Assembly: GCA_002311285.1 (NCBI GenBank)
Contig: DBZU01000069.1
Coordinates: 996-6,195 of the forward strand
From: Dehalococcoidia bacterium UBA1152
GTDB lineage: Bacteria > Chloroflexota > Dehalococcoidia > Lucifugimonadales > UBA2962
Direction of reading: 5' to 3'
Length of the DNA: 5,200 nucleotides
Under the pieces are notes generated by a model, which was given only the letters and a program-made list of their open reading frames with translations, was not told the origin of the DNA and did no database searches. Below are positions 1 to 4,810 of this stretch, piece after piece. The translations under genes were made by a program, and so were the position numbers. Every line of letters starts with the position of its first letter. Positions within the stretch are counted from its first letter, which is position 1.

Positions 1-1623
1 GGTCAGACATGGACTCGACGTGACAATGGATGGAAGTACACCTTCACGGACGCTCTTTCAATAGATCCTTACGATTCTGATGTGGTCTACGTAGGCACCG
101 CGGTGGAACTACAATCCGCCCATTCAAATCACATAAACACGGGAATCCACGAAGGTGGTGGCTTGTACAAAACTGTTAATGGCGGGAAAGATTGGCTACA
201 AATTGACCAGGATATGGAAGAATCCAATATAGTAGCTATGGCAACACATCCGTATCTGCCGTTCAGTTTATGGGTCGGTGATAAAGCCGGAAGGGGTGCG
301 TTTGTTACACCAGACGCCGGAGAGACCTGGCTTCACGCTGCCTGGAGTGGCGCTCACTACCCTATGGTATTTGCATTTTCTCACTCATTTCCCTTGAAAC
401 ATTATCTTTCAAGTGCAATGACTGGCGAAGAACTCACAGTGAGCAATGATGGAGGCCATAGCTGGAGATCCCTCTCCGATGGTCTCGGTACAGCGATCGA
501 CCAGAGTAGCAGAGCGAGCAGGCTTCCGAGCGAAACTGGGAACTATTTCCATGTTCACCTCCACGGGCTGGCAGTCTCTCCTTCAGATCCAGATATTCTT
601 TACACCGGAACCATCTATGATCCTTCTTTAACAGAAGAGTACAGTATGATGGGAGCAGTAATTTTTACATCACGGGATGGAGGCAAAACCTGGAGAGAAA
701 GTAGTAATGGTTTTCCAATAGATACCCCCACCTCACTTAACGCCTTCGTTATTCATCCCGCAGACCCAAACATAGCCTACGCAATGACATCATCTTACGA
801 ATCCGAAAGACCTATAGGTATCTTTAAGACGGAGGACGGCGGATCCAATTGGCGAGCAGTTAATAAAGGTCTCGATCTTAATACTAGAGACTTACAAATT
901 GATCCTGTTTCTCCGGAAACCCTGTACGCTGCAACTGGGTCCGGAGTATATAAAACTATCGATGGCGCGACTTCCTGGACGCTTCTGTCGGATGGTTTGC
1001 CAACTTCAGGATCAGGTAGCGTTCAAGAAAAGCTTTTGCTTTCCACTATAGGGTCAAACGACCGCGGCGGTATTTGGGATCTAGCTATTAATCCTTTAAA
1101 CCCTCTTCAAATTTATGCGGCGACCAACAAGGGTGTGTATAAAACCAAGGATGGAGGCGAATATTGGTACGCTGTAAACTTTGGGTTGCCTCTCTCTGGG
1201 GGAAATCCTTTCTGGCACGATCGAGTTCTTGAAATTGACGCTACAGGCAAAGTCCTGTATGTCTGTCTAGATCCCTCGCCGAATGGAGACCGTGTAACAC
1301 ACATATACCGAGCTGTGATGGAACCTTTGGTTCCCGTAAAGTACCAATTCGAGGTAAACGGCGAATTTCTGGAAATAGAGTCGAATTCACAGATATACAA
1401 CACATATTTTGATCAAGACCAGCAAGAGTTGCATTTTACCGTGGCTGGGCCTAGCAACACCAAAGCTGAAACAATTTTAAATGTGCCAGTTTCTTTACTG
1501 GTTAAACCGTTTGTCGTGACCATGGATGGAAAACCCATTACGCCATCAAGTAACGGACAACAGATTTCTTTTGAATACCTTCATGCAGGCAGGATCGAGG
1601 TCATTGTGAAGGAAAATCGATAA
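1..1623 (+). CDS. Asp-box (BNR) beta-propeller protein, 5' end outside window
   Basis: The reading frame is open from the first base, so the gene begins upstream; 540 codons are visible. The GTG at 82 is not the true start, because Asp-box-like sequence (GQTW, codons 1-4) precedes it. Asp-box motifs recur: NGGKDW (codons 60-65), DAGETW (105-110), NDGGHSW (149-155), RDGGKTW (225-231), EDGGSNW (278-284), DGATSW (321-326) and DGGEYW (384-389). They are often preceded by G-x-Y/F-K-T strands and by 'hP.dP..hYa.t' segments, as in VPS10/sortilin-like and Ycf48-like propellers. From about codon 439 the pattern changes to a beta-rich module without Asp boxes (LHFTVAGPSNT, NVPVSLLVKPFVVTMDGKPI, ending in a short basic tail). 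I recall similar C-terminal modules on prokaryotic surface proteins. Asp-box propellers are usually exported and bind glycans or proteins, but a sialidase or other activity cannot be assigned. The signal peptide, if any, is outside the window. Confidence 0.88.
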   Translation, partial: GQTWTRRDNGWKYTFTDALSIDPYDSDVVYVGTAVELQSAHSNHINTGIHEGGGLYKTVNGGKDWLQIDQDMEESNIVAMATHPYLPFSLWVGDKAGRGAFVTPDAGETWLHAAWSGAHYPMVFAFSHSFPLKHYLSSAMTGEELTVSNDGGHSWRSLSDGLGTAIDQSSRASRLPSETGNYFHVHLHGLAVSPSDPDILYTGTIYDPSLTEEYSMMGAVIFTSRDGGKTWRESSNGFPIDTPTSLNAFVIHPADPNIAYAMTSSYESERPIGIFKTEDGGSNWRAVNKGLDLNTRDLQIDPVSPETLYAATGSGVYKTIDGATSWTLLSDGLPTSGSGSVQEKLLLSTIGSNDRGGIWDLAINPLNPLQIYAATNKGVYKTKDGGEYWYAVNFGLPLSGGNPFWHDRVLEIDATGKVLYVCLDPSPNGDRVTHIYRAVMEPLVPVKYQFEVNGEFLEIESNSQIYNTYFDQDQQELHFTVAGPSNTKAETILNVPVSLLVKPFVVTMDGKPITPSSNGQQISFEYLHAGRIEVIVKENR

Positions 1624-1666
1624 AATAAGCATCAAAGACGTTGTAATCTCTAACTTCTATCAACAT

Positions 1667-1692
1667 AATCCCTGCATTCATCATGCAGGATT
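1667..1692 (+). terminator. Hairpin terminator after the beta-propeller gene
   Basis: A perfect 7-bp stem, CCTGCAT (1671-1677) and ATGCAGG (1683-1689), closes a 5-base loop. It extends by three A-T pairs (AAT with ATT) if one C on the left arm bulges out. It lies 44 bases after the stop codon and is followed by a T-rich but interrupted tract (TTTCTGATTTC). This fits an intrinsic terminator with an imperfect U-tract. Confidence 0.6.
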
Positions 1693-1923
1693 TCTGATTT
1701 CACAGCAAGATAAATTTTACCGAAAAAATTCATAAATATACTAGTTTTTATACACATGACTCTCAAAATTGACGCAACCATAGATTAGTAAAAAAGTGGA
1801 ATTTGACATAACAAGGCAAAATTTAGATCAAATAAGGCTAAAAATTTATATATATCACTACCTAAAGTAGGTATTTTTATAGTAACCTGACCAAATCAAG
1901 ATTATGTTCTATAGGGAGTAACA
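1693..1923 (+). promoter_or_regulatory. AT-rich gene-free leader upstream of the 60-aa gene
   Basis: This stretch completes a 300-base gap (1624-1923) that contains no convincing gene on either strand. It is strongly AT-rich. It holds an imperfect direct repeat (AAGGCAAAATTTA at 1813-1825 and AAGGCTAAAAATTTA at 1834-1848, 21 bases apart), an alternating TA run near 1847-1854, a perfect inverted repeat at 1859-1873, and a -10-like TATAGT at 1878-1883. A transcript starting near 1890 would have a leader of about 35 bases ending in the GGGAG site at 1914-1918. No good -35 pairs with the TATAGT, which would fit activator dependence or a non-standard sigma factor. Confidence 0.4.
1859..1873. promoter_or_regulatory. 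Candidate operator palindrome
   Basis: TACCTA-AAG-TAGGTA is a perfect 6-bp inverted repeat with a 3-base centre. It sits just upstream of the candidate -10 TATAGT (1878-1883), in the place of the -35/spacer, 51 bases before the ATG at 1924. This size and position fit a dimeric repressor or activator site. The RNA hairpin it would form has a very small loop and no U-tract, so a DNA site is the more natural reading. The cognate regulator is not in the window. Confidence 0.35.
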
Positions 1924-2106
1924 ATGGCATATACAGCATATAGCGTGAAATTAAAGAAAACTGTCGAGATCAAAAACCCTGAACTCGTCACAATGAAAAA
2001 TGGTCGCAAGGCGATCAAAGGTGTCGCAGCTGAAGATCCTTCCCAGAAGGTTTATAGAATACTTAGTGCTGCAGATGCTGAAAAAGCATCCAGAGATCTA
2101 GGTTAG
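1924..2106 (+). CDS. Small DUF5679-like protein lacking zinc-ligand cysteines
   Basis: This is a 60-residue protein with an ATG start and a GGGAG Shine-Dalgarno site at 1914-1918, five bases upstream of the ATG. Residues 6-16 (YSVKLKKTVEI), 18-33 (NPELVTMKNGRKAIKG) and 42-46 (KVYRI) resemble, from memory, the DUF5679 zinc-ribbon family, whose members read roughly YCxxCKxxxEI, NPxxVTxKNGRxAxKG, CPxCGTKVxRI. In this protein the four cysteine positions are taken by other residues (Ser7, Leu10 and the AAEDPSQ segment 35-41), and there is no cysteine anywhere. An alanine-rich charged tail (SAADAEKASRDLG) follows, probably helical. A soluble cytoplasmic location is likely, as there is no signal peptide or membrane segment. 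Function is unknown. The family link rests on motif memory only. It appears monocistronic, since strong structure lies on both sides. Confidence 0.75.
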   Translation: MAYTAYSVKLKKTVEIKNPELVTMKNGRKAIKGVAAEDPSQKVYRILSAADAEKASRDLG

Positions 2107-2113
2107 ATTACGC

Positions 2114-2165
2114 TAGAAACTTTCGTAGGCAACCTAGTCAAATTAATTGCCTGCGAAAATTTCTA
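2114..2165. terminator. Long stem-loop after the 60-aa gene
   Basis: The left arm 2114-2132 (TAGAAACTTTCGTAGGCAA) and right arm 2147-2165 (TTGCCTGCGAAAATTTCTA) pair at 17 of 19 positions. The exceptions are one C-A mismatch and one U-G wobble, and the loop is 14 bases. The stem begins 8 bases after the stop codon. The downstream bases (CATCCCTCG) give no terminal U-tract in either direction, so it may act as a Rho-independent-like barrier, a 3'-end stabiliser against exonucleases, or a regulatory structure for the SDR gene that follows. Confidence 0.5.
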
Positions 2166-2241
2166 CATCCCTCGAAAATAGAATCATACTTGTGTCTAGC
2201 AAGGCACAGGTTTCTTATTACTAACGTTTAAAAGTTAAGTT

Positions 2242-3045
2242 ATGATAGCCGACCTTACAGGGAAGATAGCTATAGTTACCGGAGGAGCGCAAGGGATCGG
2301 AGCCGGAATATGCTCAGTGCTGGATGAACAAGGTGCAGTAGTAATTGTTGCCGATAAAGACGTTCTAGGAGCTAAAGGCACAGCTAAAAAACTATCGAAC
2401 CCCCAATCAAGTCATATGCATGTAGATGTAACTAATGACGCATCCGTGCAGAACATGACTAATGCAGTAATCTCCAATCACGGTTCTATCGATATTCTTG
2501 TTAACAACGCAGGGATAATTGGATCTGATGGATGGTGGACCCGTGAGCATGGCAATGATGAAGATTGGCAATTAGCTTTCGAGGTAAACGTTCGTGGAGT
2601 AGTTAGATGCTCAGAAGCTGTGACCCCACACATGCTTAAGAGCAAATATGGCAAACAGGTCAATATCGCTTCAATAGCTGCAAGAAGAGGTGGTGGATTA
2701 CCTTATTATTGTGTTACAAAGGCAGCTGTAGTCAACTGGACTCAATCTAAGGCTGCCGCCTTAGCCTCATCTGGGATTAATATAAATGCGATATGTCCAG
2801 GTTTAATATGGACACCAATGACGGAACGCATTGTAAAACACAGGTCTAACTTTAATCTCTCCACGTCAATGGGTGAATTCAAAGATAAGGATGAATTCGA
2901 TCAATTAGTAAAAGGATGGGTCCCCATGGGACGGGAGCAAACGCCCCTTGATATTGGTAAACTCGCTGCATTTTTGGCATCCGATGACGCCAAAAATATA
3001 ACGGGACAAGCGTTTAATGTTGATGGCGGAATTTATATGAACTAA
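2242..3045 (+). CDS. Short-chain dehydrogenase/reductase (classical SDR, NAD-type)
   Basis: This complete 267-residue protein has the normal length for classical SDRs, which are cytosolic NAD(P)-dependent oxidoreductases acting on alcohols, ketones or oxoacyl groups. The Rossmann glycine motif TGGAQGIG spans residues 13-20. Asp38 at the end of the second beta strand favours NAD(H) over NADP(H). VDVT (61-64) supplies the adenine-contacting Asp62, and NNAG is at 88-91. The catalytic set is complete: Asn116, Ser144, Tyr156 and Lys160 (YCVTK). PGLIWTPM (186-193) and the C-terminal GQAFNVDGG are typical. The substrate cannot be told; 3-oxoacyl-ACP reductase-like and sugar or cyclic alcohol dehydrogenases share this layout. 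The ATG at 2242 fits the family start, and an in-frame TAA lies at 2236-2238. No clear Shine-Dalgarno sequence precedes it (AAAAGTTAAGTT), so initiation may be weak or leaderless. Confidence 0.93.
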   Translation: MIADLTGKIAIVTGGAQGIGAGICSVLDEQGAVVIVADKDVLGAKGTAKKLSNPQSSHMHVDVTNDASVQNMTNAVISNHGSIDILVNNAGIIGSDGWWTREHGNDEDWQLAFEVNVRGVVRCSEAVTPHMLKSKYGKQVNIASIAARRGGGLPYYCVTKAAVVNWTQSKAAALASSGININAICPGLIWTPMTERIVKHRSNFNLSTSMGEFKDKDEFDQLVKGWVPMGREQTPLDIGKLAAFLASDDAKNITGQAFNVDGGIYMN

Positions 3046-3051
3046 TTACAG

Positions 3052-3070
3052 TATCTGCTTAGGCAAGATA
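3052..3070. terminator. Weak hairpin between convergent SDR and rpsN
   Basis: TATCTGC (3052-3058) pairs with GCAAGATA (3063-3070) around a TTAG loop if one A bulges out, and a short TTT follows on the plus strand. A second, purely A-T stem, AAAAA-CCGAA-TTTTT (3098-3112), lies between it and rpsN. Both sit in the gap between facing genes, where a bidirectional terminator is expected. Neither is strong. Confidence 0.3.
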
Positions 3071-3130
3071 TTTGTGGTGTAAAAGAGTTGTTTTAAGAAA
3101 AACCGAATTTTTAAAAGAATGTTATTTTGA

Positions 3131-3436
3131 TTAAAGACTGGCTTTACGAATACCAGGGAGAAGCCCTTTTAAAGCCATTTCTCTAAAAGTAATTCTTGAT
3201 AGTCCAAAGAACCTGATATAACCCCTTGGCCGACCTGTGGCTTCACAACGATTAACTATCCGGTTTGGATTTGCATTGACAGGTAATTTAGCTAATTCTT
3301 GTCTAGCTTCCATACGTTGTTCATGTGTTGCCTTAACATCTTTAGCTATAGCTAAAAGATTATTTCTTTTTTCAGCGTATTTTTGCACCGTTCTCTGACG
3401 CTTAAGATTTTTTTGCACGGACGATTTCTTTGCCAA
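3131..3436 (-). CDS. rpsN: 30S ribosomal protein S14, zinc-independent long form
   Basis: S14 is a small-subunit head protein that contacts 16S rRNA. The 101-residue length and the start MAKKS are those of the long bacterial type. The hallmark NRCEATGRPRGYIRFFGLSR lies at residues 62-81, and FREMALKGLLPGIRKAS follows. Cys64 is the only cysteine, so the paired CxxC zinc ligands of the short S14 form are absent; this is the C-minus class. The lysine/arginine-rich N-terminus binds rRNA. The start codon is TTG (3434-3436 on the minus strand): no in-frame ATG lies between it and an upstream in-frame stop, and the family begins exactly there. A weak AAGAAG precedes it by six bases. The gene stands alone, outside the usual ribosomal protein operon. 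In many bacteria, isolated C-minus rpsN copies are induced under zinc limitation. Confidence 0.96.
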   Translation of the reverse strand: MAKKSSVQKNLKRQRTVQKYAEKRNNLLAIAKDVKATHEQRMEARQELAKLPVNANPNRIVNRCEATGRPRGYIRFFGLSRITFREMALKGLLPGIRKASL

Positions 3437-3509
3437 ATAATGCTTCTTATATTTTTATCTTCGGTTTTTTTTGATTAATTAACTACATCTTTTAATAGAT
3501 TGTACATAT

Positions 3510-3538
3510 ATTATATTGTAGTTAAAAATATTTAAACA
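3510..3538 (-). promoter_or_regulatory. Candidate rpsN promoter
   Basis: On the minus strand a perfect TATAAT lies at 3515-3510. A poor -35 (TGTTTA, 3538-3533) stands 17 bases upstream. Transcription would start near 3503 and give a leader of about 65 bases. The surroundings are very AT-rich, so a chance match is possible. Confidence 0.35.
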
Positions 3539-3550
3539 GACAAATCATTA

Positions 3551-3582
3551 CAGTTTAATTATTTATATTACATCAGTTTAAT
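3551..3582. repeat. Direct repeat CAGTTTAAT in the divergent promoter region
   Basis: CAGTTTAAT occurs at 3551-3559 and 3574-3582, 23 bases apart start to start, with related ATTA/ATTACAT sequence before each copy. The second copy would overlap the -35 region of the promoter at 3601. Two copies about two helical turns apart between divergent genes could be a regulator binding site, though the AT-rich setting makes short repeats common. Confidence 0.3.
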
Positions 3583-3606
3583 GCAGACTAACTGTATAGT
3601 TATAAT
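3578..3606 (+). promoter_or_regulatory. Candidate promoter of the Cys-rich gene and tatA
   Basis: A perfect -10 TATAAT at 3601-3606 has a weak -35 (TTAATG, 3578-3583) 17 bases upstream. The start site would be near 3613, leaving a leader of about 24 bases that contains the GGAGG ribosome binding site at 3626-3630. Distance and order are all suitable, which makes this the best promoter in the window. Confidence 0.5.
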
Positions 3607-3636
3607 GTATGCTGAATACATCTCTGGAGGTTAACA

Positions 3637-3834
3637 ATGACAACATACACATGTAGCACAACAGATTGCGATATGACAGTCACAGGCTTAACTTGCGGGC
3701 ACTGCGGCTCAGAACTGGAACATGATGTTTTGCAAAAAGATGATGGTTCAACAGTAGGGGTCAGTAAATGCCCAAAAGGTTGCGGAAAAATTAAGTCTCC
3801 TATGTGCTGCGGCGCTGACATGGCAATCAGTTAG
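3637..3834 (+). CDS. Small cysteine-rich (zinc-ribbon-like) protein
   Basis: This 65-residue protein carries eight cysteines: Cys6 and Cys11 (CSTTDC), Cys20 and Cys23 (CGHC), Cys45 and Cys49 (CPKGC), and Cys57-Cys58 (MCCGADM). CGHCG and CPKGCG are knuckle-like and suggest two metal-binding sites, most likely zinc, though an iron-sulfur or rubredoxin-like site is not excluded. The central segment (EHDVLQKDDGSTVGVSK) looks like a beta hairpin joining the two halves. The close 'IKSPMCCG.DM' resembles small metal-binding proteins I recall from marine bacteria and archaea, but I cannot name a family. It is soluble, with no signal peptide. A strong GGAGG (3626-3630) lies six bases before the ATG. 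It shares a 200-base AT-rich promoter region with divergent rpsN and runs 55 bases ahead of tatA, probably on one transcript. Function is unknown. Confidence 0.88.
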   Translation: MTTYTCSTTDCDMTVTGLTCGHCGSELEHDVLQKDDGSTVGVSKCPKGCGKIKSPMCCGADMAIS

Positions 3835-3859
3835 ATATAAACTAATTTCCGTAACAATA

Positions 3860-3886
3860 TGAAACTAAGTAACAAATGGAGTTTCA
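3860..3886 (+). promoter_or_regulatory. Inverted repeat overlapping the tatA ribosome binding site
   Basis: TGAAACT (3860-3866) and AGTTTCA (3880-3886) are perfect 7-bp complements around a 13-base loop. The right arm takes in the last two bases of the TGGAG Shine-Dalgarno site (3877-3881) and ends just before the tatA ATG at 3890. In the transcript this stem would partly mask ribosome access, so it could tune TatA translation. The stem is A-U-rich and modest in strength. Confidence 0.35.
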
Positions 3887-3889
3887 CTA

Positions 3890-4105
3890 ATGCCATTTAG
3901 ACTAGGACCCACAGAATTAATAATAATTATGGTTATAGTTTTACTGATTTTTGGGGCAGGAAAAATGCCTCAAATTGGTGGAGCAATGGGTAAAGCTATT
4001 CGCAATTTTAAGTCTGGGATTACAGGACGTGATGATGAGTCTGATGATGAGTCTGATGATTTAAAACTTGAAGAAAATTCCGATAAATCAAAATCCAAAA
4101 AATAG
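3890..4105 (+). CDS. tatA: Twin-arginine translocase subunit TatA/TatE
   Basis: TatA forms the membrane oligomer through which folded proteins with twin-arginine signals cross the inner membrane. This 71-residue protein shows the whole family plan. A short N-terminus (MPFRLGPTEL) leads into one membrane helix (about residues 9-22). The FGAGKMPQIGG hinge (21-31) follows, then an amphipathic basic helix (AMGKAIRNFKSG), and then a charged unstructured tail. Glu9 at the start of the membrane helix is at the polar position typical of TatA, which favours TatA over TatB. The tail begins acidic (DDESDDESDD, encoded by a 12-base tandem repeat) and ends basic (KSKSKK). The TGGAG site at 3877-3881 lies eight bases before the ATG. 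No tatC is visible, so the receptor must be encoded elsewhere. The gene probably shares a transcript with the Cys-rich gene upstream. Confidence 0.95.
   Translation: MPFRLGPTELIIIMVIVLLIFGAGKMPQIGGAMGKAIRNFKSGITGRDDESDDESDDLKLEENSDKSKSKK
4031..4060 (+). repeat. 12-base tandem repeat inside tatA
   Basis: The unit GATGATGAGTCT occurs twice (4031-4042, 4043-4054) followed by half a unit (GATGAT, 4055-4060). It encodes DDES-DDES-DD in the tail, a region tolerant of length change. The copies are identical at the DNA level, which suggests recent duplication by replication slippage. Confidence 0.85.
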
Positions 4106-4151
4106 ATACCGGTCCCTCTAAATTTATTCCCATCATGACACTTGTTGATTT

Positions 4152-4201
4152 AGTGCACCAAATGCAATACTTCATGCACTTATTTGATAGGGTTTGCATT
4201 T
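4152..4201. terminator. Possible folded region between convergent tatA and membrane gene
   Basis: AAATGCAA (4160-4167) and TTGCATTT (4194-4201) are perfect 8-bp complements around a 26-base loop. An overlapping pair, AGTGCA (4152-4157) and TGCACT (4175-4180), could compete with it. There is no U-tract. The site between two facing genes is where bidirectional termination is expected, but the long loop makes this uncertain. Confidence 0.25.
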
Positions 4202-4207
4202 CACAAA

Positions 4208-4789
4208 TTAGGCATTTTTCGAATTAATTCTACTTAATATGGGCAGTGAAATTGTTCCCAGCACGTCCAGGATTGCAAGAGTAACCAGAATTCTAAATAT
4301 AGTTTCAGGCATATCCTCAGTCCAGATACCGGCAAGTATAAGAAGTGCAACTGCACAAATAATTAAAGTGGTTGCTTTTTGACATATCCATAAGATTTTG
4401 CGCTTTGGCTGCACGATAAAGATCAGTAAAATATGATTGATTGCAAAAGCGATGATGCCATTGGTGAAAATCGATTTGCCGAAGATTTCGTTACCGAAAT
4501 TCTGACCTCCCCATATAATCAATAAAATCAAAACAAAGAAGGATATTGATGTCAAAAACCCCAATATTGCGATCAATTTATATCGACTTTTCTCTAAATT
4601 AAATAAGCTTGGGAGTGAAATAATGCTAAGCCCCGCCAACACCCCGACAGTAGCTAAAATCTTTATTTGAACATCACCAAAATCGCCAATAAGAACTATC
4701 GTGATTCCTATCACCGCACTGGCCACAAGACAGGATACGAGAGTTATTAGCGCAATTCGAGTCGGCTTAATGTGTTTAAAGATAGACAT
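4208..4789 (-). CDS. Six-helix integral membrane protein of unknown function
   Basis: The 193-residue protein has about six hydrophobic segments, near residues 12-34, 42-62, 71-93, 108-126, 135-156 and 164-185. The basic N-terminus (KHIKPTR) and the QPKRK loop at 127-131 point to a cytoplasmic N-terminus. The first and last helix pairs look duplicated: residues 44-62 and 167-185 match at 10 of 19 positions, including a shared ISLP, and TLVSCLVA (16-23) resembles TLIICAVA (141-148). No catalytic or transport motif is recognised; similar 'hypothetical membrane protein' families exist in several phyla. No Shine-Dalgarno site precedes the ATG in the 21-base gap after the oxidoreductase gene, so translation may depend on coupling to that upstream gene. 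The two genes probably form an operon, but a functional tie is not shown. Confidence 0.8.
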   Translation of the reverse strand: MSIFKHIKPTRIALITLVSCLVASAVIGITIVLIGDFGDVQIKILATVGVLAGLSIISLPSLFNLEKSRYKLIAILGFLTSISFFVLILLIIWGGQNFGNEIFGKSIFTNGIIAFAINHILLIFIVQPKRKILWICQKATTLIICAVALLILAGIWTEDMPETIFRILVTLAILDVLGTISLPILSRINSKNA

Positions 4790-4810
4790 TGAGACTAATA
4801 AACTGGCAGG

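Noticed and set aside
446..631. Plus-strand open frame of 61 codons inside the beta-propeller gene
   Set aside because: It lies wholly within a clearly coding frame, has no ribosome binding site and no recognisable protein features.
1113..1403. Minus-strand open frame of 96 codons opposite the beta-propeller gene
   Set aside because: Antisense shadow of a well-supported gene, with low-quality composition and no motif.
1803..1808. Perfect -35 consensus TTGACA in the AT-rich gap
   Set aside because: No -10-like hexamer lies 16-18 bases downstream, so it cannot be called a promoter from sequence alone.
2478..2663. Minus-strand open frame opposite the SDR gene
   Set aside because: Antisense to the NNAG and active-site region of a complete SDR; no independent support.
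3437..3636. Zur box or similar zinc-regulator site between rpsN and the Cys-rich gene
   Set aside because: No stretch matches a known Zur palindrome well; candidate A-T palindromes are too degenerate for such AT-rich DNA.
3600..3821. Minus-strand open frame of 73 codons opposite the Cys-rich gene
   Set aside because: The plus strand has a strong GGAGG, promoter and orderly cysteine pattern, while the minus frame has none of these.
3815..3841. CTGACA and TATAAA as an internal promoter for tatA
   Set aside because: Spacing is only 15 bases and the -35 lies in coding sequence; read-through from the upstream promoter is simpler.
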